Shown in pieces: positions 13,401-24,356 of a DNA stretch of 64,000 bases. The notes beneath the pieces are model-generated. The model saw nothing but the letters and a program-made list of their open reading frames with translations, ran no database searches and was not told where the DNA came from. Source of the DNA: Proteromonas lacertae. Lineage: Eukaryota; Sar; Bigyra; Opalinata; Proteromonadidae. The stretch lies in the NCBI GenBank assembly GCA_002245135.1, contig NGBS01000872.1:481742-545741 (forward strand). Direction: 5' to 3'. Position 1 is the first letter of the stretch, and each line of letters opens with the position of its first letter. Position numbers and translations under genes: made by a program.

Positions 13401-14129
13401 ATTCCATCTGATTTTCCTCTTAATGCTTCAAAAGCTGATTTATTCAAATTAACTCCTCAACAATTAGATAAATTACTAACTCAAATGGATGATATAAAAT
13501 CTCAAATGGAAAATGCAAAGAAAAAGTATGAGATGGTTGTTAAAAAGAAAGAAGAGACATTTCAACAAGTCAAAGATGAATTTCAAGAATTACAAGAATT
13601 ATATAACAAATATCATGAATATGTAAGTGAAAAGTTAAATCATCAAGTATATGATTTTCTACAAAAAGTACCAACAACAAAGGAGAATTTAACAACAAAA
13701 GATTTAAGTGATTTATTATTCTTATGTCATCAACATAAAAGCGATTATTGTGGTGCATTAAGAGAATATTTCAATACAAATATCGATAATTTAAGAACCA
13801 ATAACACTGATATGTTGAAAAGATATCCAAAGGTTTTAAGACCATATTCAGGTGATATATTAAGTTATAAAAATGGAGATAGTTCTGTTGATTTCTTATA
13901 CACTACATATAAAGAATTAGTGTCATTGAATAACAAACTAATTATTCTAGTTGTAGATTATTTATTAGATAAAATACATGTAGGAATGTATAACTATATA
14001 ATATTTTTTATTATATATTATAGTGACACATTAAAGATAAATATCAACAGAATTCCAAAATTATCAAGAAAGCCGTACAATAACTACATTGATCAAATCT
14101 ACGAGTTATTAGATTGCTATGAGAGATAG
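10465..14129 (+). CDS. divergent Hsp110/Grp170-like protein with long C-terminal extension
   Basis: Hsp110-type proteins act as nucleotide-exchange factors and holdases for Hsp70. The N-terminal actin-like ATPase fold is visible: MKIGIDFGSTHIVIS (phosphate loop 1), IVLIDMGYVGMNVTSV (loop 2, lacking the usual GGGT and closest to Hsp110 'VFVDMG'), TLGSRIIDQILTNYV, and LFGGTGNIFLF (adenosine loop). The region after residue ~400 is helical, with a coiled coil around 13440-13600 (DKLLTQMDDIKSQMENAKKK), and is not recognised. Eleven introns of 28-48 nt. The spliced length is one base over a multiple of three. The T run at 12902-12906 needs one T fewer to join PSSF to TSKTTNRLLTE; the only alternative is an improbable 16-nt intron. 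Corrected length is about 1,094 residues. Confidence 0.7.
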
Positions 14130-14142
14130 TAAAAACGTAGCA

Positions 14143-15865
14143 ATGTTTCAATATATATTGAATTGCATTAATAAAACAAATAAAAACTTTGGAAATCCTT
14201 GTATGGGATATGAGAAGATTATTACTCCAGTATTAATATATATATATATATATATATATTATTATTATAGATAATAATCGATAATCAAATAAGAGCATCA
14301 GGTGAAGATCCAGCTGATGTTTTAGATATGGATGAATATGGACATAGTAGACATTTATACGATCCAAGAGGCATTCATGTATGTGAAACATGTTTAAGAA
14401 GAGATGGTGATATATATGCTAATTATGAAATTACCATAAAACAAAAGAAAGGAGGAGGACAATTATTTGAAGCACATTCTGCAAGATCTCCTTTGAGAAG
14501 AAGAGCAAAATCAGTTTCATATTCAAATAATAATAACACAGTGAATAATAGTTTTTTAACACCAAATAATGATAAAGAAAGAACCACAAAATCACTTTAT
14601 ACACCAACACATAACAATTGGAATGAAACAGATGATGGTTATTTATATTTGAAAGCTGATAGTACAATAAATAAAATAAGAAGACCTCAGTCTGCAAATC
14701 CTTATATTCAAATCAATAAAAAATCAGATTTAGCAACTTCAACATCAACCACTCCAATAACAACAATAAAAGAGAATATTTACACTCCGTCTATAATGTC
14801 TGTTAATACAACTCCACAAAAACATAATTATGATGATGAAGTTGTTCCTGGAAGAAGTTATTATGCATATAATAACTTTTATAATAATAAAAGTAATACA
14901 TCATTATTTTCACCAAAACCACCATCTGCAACTACATCACCTTCTTCATTTACAAATCATTTATCTTCCAATCATAATAGTTCAAATAATCTACATAAAT
15001 CAAATAGTAGATTCTCTCTTAATAATACTAGTTATACGAATAGACCTTCATCTTCTGGAAGAAGAACATATGTAAATAGTAGTAACAATGATTCACCAAC
15101 AAAAAAGTCAGTAACATTTGAAGATAATAACAAAACAAGAGGTGAAATGTTAAATACAACATCATCATTACCATCTCAACCAATAATATCAAGTCATTCT
15201 AATTTTGCTCCCCCAGCTGATAGTTTTGTAGCTTCACATTCAGTAAGATCAAAAGGAGAAACAGATTATTATAAACATGATGATGAAGATTCAGAAATAA
15301 AGAGGTTAAATCCAAATCCAATATATGATATAGATAATCTACTAGAAGGTTATTTATTACGAGATGGTGTAATGAGTTGGTACTCTGTAATGGTGACTAA
15401 GAAATATCCAGATTGTTCGTATGATGTGATTTGTTTATTTGATAATAAATACTACTACAATGTAACAGAGAATCATTTAAGAGAAGTGTTATATCATGAA
15501 GGAGAATATGTTGAATATAGAGTATGTAATTGGGGTTATTTAAGAGGTTATATAATGAAGAGAAATGTAGATAATACTTATAATATAGCTGTTGATAAGA
15601 ATGAATTTAAATCAGTTAATACAAGGAATTTGAAAAGAATCAACAATAGAAAACAAAAACATATTGGTTATCATTACCATGCCAATGATATAGTATATAT
15701 TAGAGGGGAGAATCCAATAAAAGCTGTTATTATGTGTTCTTACACCGATAGAACGTATATATTTCTATATATTTATATTTCATTAGATATGATATCCGTC
15801 TATTTTCTGATAAGATGATATATTATTGTGTGCCTGAGAATATTTTAACAAAAATAGTAAATTAA
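14143..15865 (+). CDS. protein with three Tudor-like C-terminal repeats, unknown
   Basis: A 549-residue protein; introns at 14230-14270 (41 nt) and 15755-15786 (32 nt). The ATG lies only 13 bp after the stop of the preceding gene. The N-terminus has a small block GIHVCETCLRRDGDIYANYE that contains CxxC. A long Asn/Ser/Thr/Pro-rich disordered middle follows (residues ~95-370). The C-terminus holds three successive beta-rich units of about 55 residues, each with the pattern W/I...V...YDV...V...LR: LLRDGVMSWYSVMVTKKYP; VEYRVCNWGYLRGYIMKR; and ANDIVYIRGENPIKAVIM. These resemble Tudor/Agenet barrels that bind methylated Lys or Arg. The family assignment is inference from pattern, not from a close match. 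Confidence 0.55.
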
Positions 15866-15964
15866 TTATAGCTTTTTTAATTGTTTGTGTTGTATAATAA
15901 ACAGAAACAATTTTATTCGGATTTAGGTTTTCTGGATTATTGTTTCAAAAAGAAAATTCACTAT

Positions 15965-18342
15965 ATGGAGAGGTTAAGTCGACTCGAGAATTTCATGTAT
16001 AACAATTAAAATTAATGTATTCGATTAGGGATCCGGCGAATACCATTTATAGCCATCCTGTGTCAATTTTAGATTCATACAATGGTTCCTCAGATTCACA
16101 TTTCAATAAAATTAAACCATTATCATTATCTGATGGTCCTGTTGAACAGATTCAGAGAGTGAAGTATATTTAAGAATCTATAGGAAATAGAGGTTTTCGT
16201 GGTTTTATTCATGCATCTATGCAGAAAATTCAATACATGTTATTTGGTCCCTCCACTCTTTTACTCGTTATTTATGTTGGATTTATAGCAGGTTGTTTTG
16301 GAGTATGTTTTACATCACTAACAAATGTATTACTACGAATAAGAGAGAAATAGTATGTTTAAATCAATCTAATAGAAAATAGTTTTTCAGAAAATGTTTT
16401 ATTGAAAATATGTTGGTCAGTTGTGTTTGTATTTGTTGGTTCTTATGGAACTAGTTTTGTATCAGATCAAGTATATAATATTAATATAATTGTTATTATT
16501 ATTAGATAAATGGTTCAGGTATTCCAGAGATAAAAGCCGTATTATCAGGTTATGAGATAGATACACTCTTTACATTTCCATCATTAGTTGGTAAAGTAAT
16601 AGGTTTAGTTTGTGCGCTTTGTTCTGGCTTATCGGTTGGTAGAACAAGTCCATTTGTACATATATCATGTATATTTGCTAATCTATTGATGTATTTGCCT
16701 GGATTTCGAAGACATAAACAAAACAAGAGAATTAGAGATCAAATATTATTAGCAGCAGCTGCAGCTGGTGTTGCTGCTTCATTTGGTACTCCTTATGGCG
16801 GTGTGCTGTTTGCTATTGAATTATCTTGTCCATTTTTTCAACCTTCTAATATTTCTAGAACTTATTTATGTTCAATATCCTTTTTTTTAATTTATGATAA
16901 TTGTATTTCTTTAATTTTATGTAATTGACATGTGTTTTAGTGTATTTTTTCATTGATTCATTGCAAGGTCATCATCCATTTTTAAAAACTACTTTTAATA
17001 AATATACAATCAATTGGAGTTTACTTATATCCTTTTTATTTATAATAATTATTAGTTTTATTTTAATTCTATTTACAGCTATGCAGGTACTGGAATTATT
17101 GCTGGTGCTGTATCTGTATTAATGGTTTATTTAGCTTCATTTACAGTTAATTTAAGAAGACATTTTCATAATAAATATAGTCGTTACATTGAATGTATAA
17201 TAATAGTAATAATTACCACAGCTATTGGTAATACATTTCCTAATCTCAGAAAACCAGATTCTACGATAATTAATCAATTATTTTTAAATGAAAGTTTTTC
17301 ATATTATCATGAAAAGGCATGGACTAAACCATCAGTAGAAGTGAATTTGATAATTTATATAGTAGCAAAGTTTATATTAACATGTATTGCAATTGGTTTA
17401 CCTATTCCTTGTGGTTTATTAGTCCCAATGTTTGCTTTAGGAGCTGGTGTTGGTAGATTATTTGGCGAAATGTTTAAGAATTGGCATATTTCAGAAGTTG
17501 CTGGTATTTATGCAATGGTGGCTGCTGCTGCTGTTGCTGCTGGTACAACTCAGACAATAAGTCCAGGTATTATTATATTAGAATTGACTGGACAAATGAA
17601 TCAGATTATTCCTGTTATTAACTGCAGTTTTGTTTTCTCTATTGTATATAATTTCTTTATTTTATTTTATTTTATTTTTGTTAGTATAAGTGAAGTATAT
17701 ACAAGGTCAATATTTGATGTATTATTGATATGTAAAAGAATTCCATATTTATCTGATATTACAATTGCTCAGAATGTAGAATCAATGAAAAGATATTTTG
17801 CTAATCAATTGAAGAATCCACCTACTTTCTATTTAACTGAGAATTCTACTTATTATGATTTAGATAAATTATTGAATGAAATACCTTCTACAACTGTTTC
17901 TTTACCAATTGTAGAAGAAGATACAATGAAATTGCTTGGTGTAGTTCAAACTACAAATTTGAAGCAATTGTTGAAAAGGAATAATGATGACGATGATTCA
18001 CTGAAATTCTTTATTAGCAGAATAATCAGTATATTGCCATTTAGAATACAACATTATATAAGCAATTGCTATAATCCCAATACTGCTAGTATTCCATATG
18101 ATATTAATCCTTTTGATATACTGCCTTATCCTGAACCTATTGGAATGGATGATCCTAACAACAGTGTGTTGAATGTTGATTTATCTCCTTATACTGTATT
18201 TCCAACTGCAACCCTTGCTCAGATATATTTTATGTTTACTGTAGATATTTGTCCTACCGCTTTTGTAACAGAAAACGGAATTCTTACAGGAGTTATAGAA
18301 AGAGAGCATCTTATTGAATTCATTGGTAGTCAAAACCATTAG
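15965..18342 (+). CDS. CLC-family chloride channel with CBS region
   Basis: Voltage-gated-type chloride channel of the CLC family, 717 residues, membrane-embedded and dimeric in known members. Visible signatures: GSGIPEIK (16511), VGRTSPFVH (16636), FGTPYGGVLFAIEL (16790), GLPIPCGLLVPMF then GAGVGRLFGE (17395-17470), and a C-terminal cytoplasmic region with CBS-like pattern ending VIEREHLIEFIG. GT-AG introns: 15997-16028, 16164-16190, 16353-16382 and 16471-16505. Two further introns follow an ATATCC...AA/AC pattern, 16875-16924 and 17027-17076, each 50 nt, and with both removed the frame closes exactly. The gating glutamate (GREGP) is replaced by Thr, and the proton-glutamate position is Leu, so a channel rather than an exchanger is predicted. 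Confidence 0.88.
16875..16924 (+). other. probable U12-type AT-AA intron in the CLC gene
   Basis: Starts ATATCCTTT, the exact minor-class 5' consensus, has TTTCTTTAAT as branch-site candidate 10 nt before the end, and ends TTATGTAA. Removing it gives RTYLCS joined to LTCVLVYFFIDS, which aligns without gaps to helix I of CLC-7-type proteins. An alternative GT-AG intron (16903-16940) also keeps the frame but leaves an extra, poorly matching segment. Confidence 0.6.
17027..17076 (+). other. probable U12-type AT-AC intron in the CLC gene
   Basis: Starts ATATCCTTT and ends TTCTATTTAC, with TTTTAAT as branch-site candidate 10 nt from the end. No GT-AG intron restores the frame here. Removal joins INWSLL to SYAGTGIIAGAVSVL, matching the conserved helix J start of the family. 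Confidence 0.75.
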
Positions 18343-18439
18343 AATATTTATGTAATATATGTTGTTAATATGGCTATTTGTTGTGTTGTATTGATAAAAA
18401 ATTGAATTTTAAATTTTGAGAAACGAATATATTTTTGAA

Positions 18440-19223
18440 ATGAGAATTATTATTCAAAGAGTGATTAGAGCAAGTGTTACAGTTGCTGATAAGGTGATAT
18501 CTTCTATCGGACCTGGATTAGTATGCTTAGTAGGCATTGAAAATGGAGATTGTGAAATTGAATCAGGATTTAGCATAGGAAAGATAATTGTATTGTCTAT
18601 ATCCATATATTGCATTTTATTCTAGAAAATGAAGTTATGGGATGATGATAAAGGCAAAGCATGGCAAAAAGATGTTGTTTCAATGGGATATCAAGTGATG
18701 TGCGTTTCAAATTTCACTTTATATGCACATTTCAGAAGTATACTATCATAAAATGAATTTATTTCATAGAACCAAGACCAGATTATCATAGATCAAGTAT
18801 ATTTAAAAATGTATATAGTAATTAGTGGATCCTGATGCTGCTAGAACACTATTTGAAGAGTTTGTAACAGAATTTAAGAAACAATATAAACCAGAGAAAG
18901 TAGAACAAGGTGAATTTCAAGCATATATGAATGTAGAATTAGTGAATGATGGTCCAGTGACAATAATGTTTGATACAGCTGAATATCAAGGATCAATAGA
19001 TACATTGAAGGAAGCAAAAGAGAAAAGATCAAAGTTTAAGTTGACAAAAGATCCAAAAGAAAAGAAAACACCCAAAAGTACTCCATCTGAAACGCCAAAA
19101 GATGAAACTCCTAAAGAAGCAGAAACACCAAAAGAGGTAGTAAAAGAGGAAGAAACAGATAAAGAAAAAGAAAATTCAAAGACTGATGAAACAAGAGAAG
19201 AAGAAAATACAAATAATGCATAA
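18440..19223 (+). CDS. DTD1: D-aminoacyl-tRNA deacylase
   Basis: Hydrolyses D-amino acids (and glycine from tRNA-Ala) from mischarged tRNAs, a chirality proofreading step in translation. Four exons: 18440-18589, 18626-18737, 18770-18796 and 18826-19223; 228 residues. The start MRIIIQRVIRASVTV matches the family N-terminus exactly in length. The catalytic region is SNFTLYA (family SQFTLxA, here Gln to Asn) and the C-terminal NDGPVT motif is intact. After residue ~165 there is a Lys/Glu/Thr/Pro-rich tail (repeats such as TPKE), comparable in position to the charged tail of animal DTD1. The first, second and third introns are 36, 32 and 29 nt. Confidence 0.92.
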
Positions 19224-19354
19224 ATAAATTAGCAGTATGCATAAGTAAATAACTTGCACTGATTTATTTCTTGTTATTTTGATGTTTTTGAAACTGAGTA
19301 TGGAAGGTCACATTTTTGTTTTTCAAACTTGCTTGATCATTTTAGAAATTAAAA

Positions 19355-20036
19355 ATGTTAGATCAAGTGTTCTATAGCTGCACTGTGGTATTTGTAGCAC
19401 TTTCATCTGCAATATTGTCAGAAAGTATATTGAATAACATGAATAATTTGTAGTTATTTCTTGGGTGTTGATTTATAGGACAGATGACTATAAGAATACA
19501 AAAAAGATGATAGAAAAAACAACAGAAGAGTGTATTATTATTTGTGGTGGCTATATTATTTAAAATAGTAAATTATGCAAAAGCAAAGATAGTTACGATT
19601 GATAAAAAGGATAAACATGAAAGAAAAATCAAGAACCTTGAAGAAGAAGTTAAAGTATTTTGACATATTTAATTAATTAGAAATATAATCAAAAATTAGC
19701 TTCTATTCGTTTCAAATCAATGATATTCTTGAGTGTAACAATGATTTCAATTATGAGTATTCTTAATTCATATTATAATGGTGTTGTTGTGGCTACTTTA
19801 CCGTTTGAACCAATATCCTTACTTCGTGGAATGAGTCATCGTACATTAAGAGGAGAAGATTATACACAATGTTCGATGACTTTTCTATATTTATTAGCCT
19901 CTGCAGGTATTAGAGGAAATGTATTTTTTTTGTAAATGTCATTATATTCATTTAGATTCAAAAATTATTTGGTCATGATATAGCTGCACCATCATTATAC
20001 GAACAAGCAAACGAATTTAGTTCAAAATTACAATAA
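19355..20036 (+). CDS. TMCO1: TMCO1, ER Ca2+ load-activated channel / translocon-associated protein
   Basis: ER membrane protein of the Oxa1 superfamily, associated with the multipass translocon and reported as a calcium leak channel. 184 residues from five exons: 19355-19424, 19454-19531, 19569-19654, 19681-19920 and 19956-20036. The protein starts MLDQVFYSCTVVFVALSSAI (TM1), then WVLIYRTDDYKNTKKM, a cytosolic coiled coil, and RFKSMIFLSVTMISIMSILN (TM2). It continues with PFEPISLLRGMSHR and CSMTFLYLLASAGIRGNIQK (TM3). Each block aligns with human TMCO1 in order, and the length is close to the human 188. A helix-rich C-terminus ends SSKLQ. Confidence 0.93.
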
Positions 20037-20135
20037 TTAATGTTATTTTTCCAAAATTTTGTTTTCTTTGATGTATATGAACAATAACAAATAATATTAA
20101 CAAAAACATTTGAATTAAATATTATGCTATTATAA

Positions 20136-21526
20136 TCATTTCTTATTTGTTACAACCTTTTTGTCATTTGTGTGTTGATGGTGATGATCTTCATTTTTAC
20201 CATCTTTACTATGAGATTTGTGCTTATTTTCAGATTTTTGTATTTTGGGTGGATTAGGTGGTGGTGTAGGTGTTACATTAGCAAAATAATGTAGTTTTAA
20301 TAAATTTTGTATTTTCTCTTTTGTCATTGAAGAATATATAGTATTTCCATGTTCTTTGAATATTACTTTATCAACAATACGAGGCAACAGTAATTTAGCA
20401 TCATGTTTTGACTTTAGTTTCTTTTTCTCAACATAATGTAATAACAATTTATAAACAAAACCAGATACTCTATTTTTAAATTCATTTTGTGTTAGTTTTA
20501 CTCCATCCTAAATATATAAAGTAATAATAATAATAAAATTAATAAATAATATATATATACGTTCATTATATCATCAATAATGATAGTTTTAGTTGTAGGA
20601 GAAGTTTCTTCAGTTTTATTCAATGAAGAAGGTGGAGGAATTGGTTGTTTTTGTGATTGTTGTAGTGATGGTGGAGGTGGTGGTGGATGTTGTTGTTGTT
20701 GTATATTCATAAATTGTGGAGGTGGTTGAACAACGGGTAAATTATTATATTGATAATAAGATTGTTGTTGTTGTTGTTGTTGATATGATTGTTGATGATA
20801 ATTAGGAGGAGGAGATACTATTGGTACAGTCGGATATATATTATTACTATAATTACCTCTATTATATTGTGTATATCTATTATCATTATTATTGCTACTG
20901 CTTCTTCTTAATTCATGCGAATGTGAATGATTATTGTGATAACTGTTATCTCTAGTTCTATCTCTGTTTCTATCTCTATCTCTATTAATAGGTGATCTAT
21001 CTCGATAATTATCTTTTCTACTTTCATAGTCATATTTTCTATCATTTTTACTATTATAATTAGATTTATTCTGATTATTATCTTTTAATTTATTATCTGA
21101 TTGTTGAGGTTGTTGGGCTTCCACTGGATATTGATAAGTTGTTGCTTGCATCATAAATTGAGGCATTTCTGGCGGTACAGGAGGAACTAAGGGAATTATT
21201 GGTTTTGAATTATTATCTATTACATCTTTGGGATCAGGTTGTTTAGATTCATTGAGTAGTTCAGCTACTTCATCTTCACTATCATCAGAATATTTGACAA
21301 CTTCTATAGAATATAAATATGAATTGTTCGAATAATTGTCTATACGTTTCTTACTATCATTTGCTAATACTAATACCTATATGACATAACTAGCAATAAC
21401 ATATATACAGGGTTATATTCTTCATTATTACTTTTATTTTCATTATTAGACATCTATCAAATGCACATAATAAATATTAATTTATACAAAGTCTTGTAAA
21501 GACATGTTTTCTTTTAGTTCTGACAT
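20136..21526 (-). CDS. SRI-domain-like protein with low-complexity N-terminal part
   Basis: 423 residues from four exons on the minus strand. Introns are 34 and 32 nt near the N-terminus and 53 nt at 20560-20508, the longest in the window, swollen by AT/TAA repeats. The C-terminal ~75 residues, FKNRVSGFVYKLLLHYVEKK followed by KLKSKHDAKLLLPRIVDKVI and KEKIQNLLKLHYF, fit the three-helix SRI (Set2-Rpb1 interacting) pattern that binds the phosphorylated RNA polymerase II tail. Upstream are Arg/Asp/Ser-rich, polyQ and polyproline stretches. There is no SET domain, so this would be a PHRF1- or SCAF-like CTD-binding protein rather than SETD2. The domain call is inference. Confidence 0.55.
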
Positions 21527-21881
21527 TAATTTTAAAAATGAATTTCTAAGCTTGTCAAGCCTAAGTATAAAAAGAATATATTACATTTAAAGTATAATGC
21601 ATCCCTATATAAACTTTATAAAATCTCATCAAGAGTAGTGAAAATACTGAATTTCTTAATTGTAAAAAATTTGTGTAGATTTTCTATAATCGTTATTGAT
21701 CATCAAAATTCTGATAATTATTACTACTTCATTAGAATAACCATAGTTTCGAATAAAACAGAACATATTTTTTCAAATTAATAATTTGTTAAGTCATTAT
21801 AGTCAATAGATAATTATATACAAATGATTAATAATTTAGTAACTTTTTACAACATTTATTTAAACCTGTAAAAATAAATTA
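21527..21881. other. intergenic, nothing recognised
   Basis: 355 bases between two minus-strand genes; very AT-rich, no open frame or RNA gene seen. The last ~30 bases share an 18-base match (CTTTTTACAACATTTATT, inverted) with the sequence just after the stop of the paralogous gene at 24357-24866. Confidence 0.4.
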
Positions 21882-22406
21882 TCATTGTGAACAAATCAAA
21901 ACCCTTTTCTTATCCTCATTCCTTTCATTCTTCCAAATGAAGTATTTTCGACTTCTAGAAAGCAAACACTTCTGACAAGTCTGGAGTATTTTGCCTTTAC
22001 TTCCACAAAAGTAACTTATATGTTTTTGTTTTCTACATCTCGAGCATTTTTTATGTCGTCCTTCCTTATCAGGTTCTTCATAATATAGAATATCTGGATT
22101 ATGAGTAGCAGAACACTTTGCACAGATTAATGACTTTTGCAACCCAAACGATCTTTCTTTCTGTATAGAAATTCCACATTCTACACATTTATTAGCATTT
22201 AGCTGAAGGTTTGGAGAAATATCCAATACTTTAGGTACATCTGCTTTAGGTAACTCAATTACTAAACCATTGGGGTCTTTATAGTTTTCTTCAGGCACTT
22301 GTGAAGGTAAGGGTTCTAAAATTTCGTAGGCATCTAATTCCGTCAGAAATTGAGACTGAATACCACCTTCCAGATTAGAATCTAGTGAAATAAAATAATC
22401 TTCCAT
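21882..22406 (-). CDS. zinc-binding CxxC protein, paralogue 1 (unknown)
   Basis: A 174-residue, intronless gene, unusual here because almost every other gene has introns. The N-terminal ~75 residues are acidic (DAYEILEPL, EENYKD). The C-terminal half has three CxxC pairs: KCVECGISIQKERSFGLQK, then LICAKCSATHN; GRHKKCSRCRKQKHISYF; and ILQTCQKCLLSRSRKYF. This would bind two zinc ions. The last two blocks resemble a small 'CxxC...F...C..C' knuckle seen in various fungal and viral proteins that may touch nucleic acids. Its C-terminal half is nearly identical to the gene at 24357-24866, in the opposite direction. Function unknown. Confidence 0.75.
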   Translation of the reverse strand: MEDYFISLDSNLEGGIQSQFLTELDAYEILEPLPSQVPEENYKDPNGLVIELPKADVPKVLDISPNLQLNANKCVECGISIQKERSFGLQKSLICAKCSATHNPDILYYEEPDKEGRHKKCSRCRKQKHISYFCGSKGKILQTCQKCLLSRSRKYFIWKNERNEDKKRVLICSQ

Positions 22407-24356
22407 AGTGTATATTTCTTTATATTTTTCTGATAATGAAATACAGATATTTTAAAAATTTCTATGCTGTGTTGATCCTTATTTCTAATTGGTTTAATGA
22501 ATAATTTGACGAATCAAAATAAAAATAACATATGCCTATTTAAATGTATAGGATGATTCAAATCTATAATGACAAAATAGCCGTTTCATCTATAATTTTA
22601 TTATGGAATTTATTTATGTATTTTATTTTGTAAATCATGTTGAGTGTGTGCATAATTTGCTTCATATGTATGTAGTGATTTTTACGATTTATAACTAAAA
22701 CAAGTGTTTGAATCTTCCATTCACAAAATACCGAGTTTTAGACCATATTCTATCATATTTACATATCATTAAATTCACATCTGTTATATTATCGTGCTTA
22801 ATATACATGAAGAACAAGTTTAATATTTCCCACTTTTATGAGAAAAAGTGAAGATTATTCTAGGACATTGGTCAATTTGAACAGAAAATTATGTATTATA
22901 TTAGGAGATCAATATATACAACATATTATACAACTGCAATAATCACTAGATAGAAATATGGATTAAAATTCAAACTAACACCAATTATCTTAAAATTTGC
23001 CTTATAAATCATTTCATTATACTCCTACAATGTTATATAGATGAATATTTCATCTAGATTATAATTATAATTTTCTTTTTATCAATTTAGTTTAGAAAGC
23101 TATATAAATGAAGTTATAATGTCTTACCATCCTGTAAAATAATTATATATACAGCTTTTTATAAAGTAGCACAATTTATTACCTATTGCATCCTTTCTTA
23201 ATCCATCATTTTTATAATCTATTTTGCTCAAGTCAATGTTTGCTTTCAATTATTTTATTTAATGATTTTTCTTCTCTTTTATTAGCTTAGTTGTGGTAGT
23301 ACCTCTCTAAATATGTTATATAACAGTCGTGGAACTTTAAAAAATGATTTACGATGATGTAGTGCCTTTCTATTAGTGTTAATAATTTCTGTAATATTTT
23401 TTGTATCATTTAAAACCTTTTATTCAACTAGCAATGGTAGAGATTATTGTTCTAAATGCTAATTGTTAATATTAAGCTGAGAAGCCACTTTTGTCTTTTT
23501 TAAAACGACTCTTTTTCTTGAAACAACAAACTATAAACTTGAGCAAAATAGAAATTTGAAATTGTTGATATTCATTGAAATAGAAAGGATATAAATGTGT
23601 ACGAATATGAGCATACTGTATATACCATAATTTATAATATAGAAGTATTTATATCTCAATATAAGCACTACTTTTCACAGTTAATGAAAATATTTAATAA
23701 TTGTAAGTACGTCATTATCATTCCTCTTATAATGTTGAATATATAGACATGAATAAAATGTAATAATAATCATTACCACAATTTTCATAATTAGAATGCT
23801 AAATCTAAAATAATCCATTCTGTAGAATAATTTACTCATTCACTTGTCACTGCATTTCCTGTTCAACAAATATTACATCAACAATATAATGTACACACTG
23901 TGGTCTGAAAATATAAATAAATATACTGCAAAAATGGAAATTTAGAACAAAAATCATCCATCATACAGCGTTATTCTGTAGTAAGTTTTGTTATACTGTA
24001 ATAAATAAATCACATAATGAAGTATAAATGCACTACAGTACACTGTATAAGAAATGCTCTTTCGTAAAACTTACGGTGCAAGTGAGCTCCAATCTCATGT
24101 GACCTTTGAAATTTATTAATATCTGTAATGCAAAAAATCACTAAACAAGTATGATATTCCATAAAAGATTTCTTAAAACGACTATATTTTCATTTTGTTT
24201 CAAAATAGTTTTGAAAAAAAGTATTCATTTAAATAGGGTTAAGTGTTTTCAATTATAATTCGCATTAATTACTATAAGCCAATAAGTTAGAAGATAATAA
24301 CCTTATTCAGCACTAGTAACATAAAATAACACCGTTGGGCCTTATAAAAGCATAAT
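22407..24356. other. long gene-free stretch between divergent zinc-binding paralogues
   Basis: 1,950 bases with no open frame that I can support on either strand, in a genome where neighbours are usually 40-200 bp apart. Composition is strongly AT. Short imperfect echoes such as ACTACAGTACACTGTA (near 24030) and TACTACACTGTAAAG (near 25360) recur across the island. A TATA-like TTATAAAAG lies just before the ATG at 24357. Could hold regulatory DNA, a non-coding RNA or decayed mobile DNA; nothing decides between these. Confidence 0.4.

Noticed and set aside
13570-13758. Antisense frames inside many genes (for example here).
   Set aside because: Composition is that of the reverse of coding AT-rich sequence, with no homology and no intron logic.
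16903-16940. GT-AG intron alternative in the CLC gene (38 nt).
   Set aside because: It keeps the frame but leaves an extra segment (ISFFLIYDN) inside helix I and ignores an exact ATATCCTTT; I kept it only as the fallback.
17645-17690. Possible intron GTATATAA...TTAG in the CLC gene.
   Set aside because: 41 nt; removing it shifts the frame and gives a stop, while reading through keeps a plausible helix R.
22407-24356. tRNA, rRNA or snRNA genes in the gap and elsewhere.
   Set aside because: No T-loop GTTCRANYC with a foldable cloverleaf and no rRNA-like stretch was found by eye; a covariance-model scan would be needed to exclude divergent RNAs.
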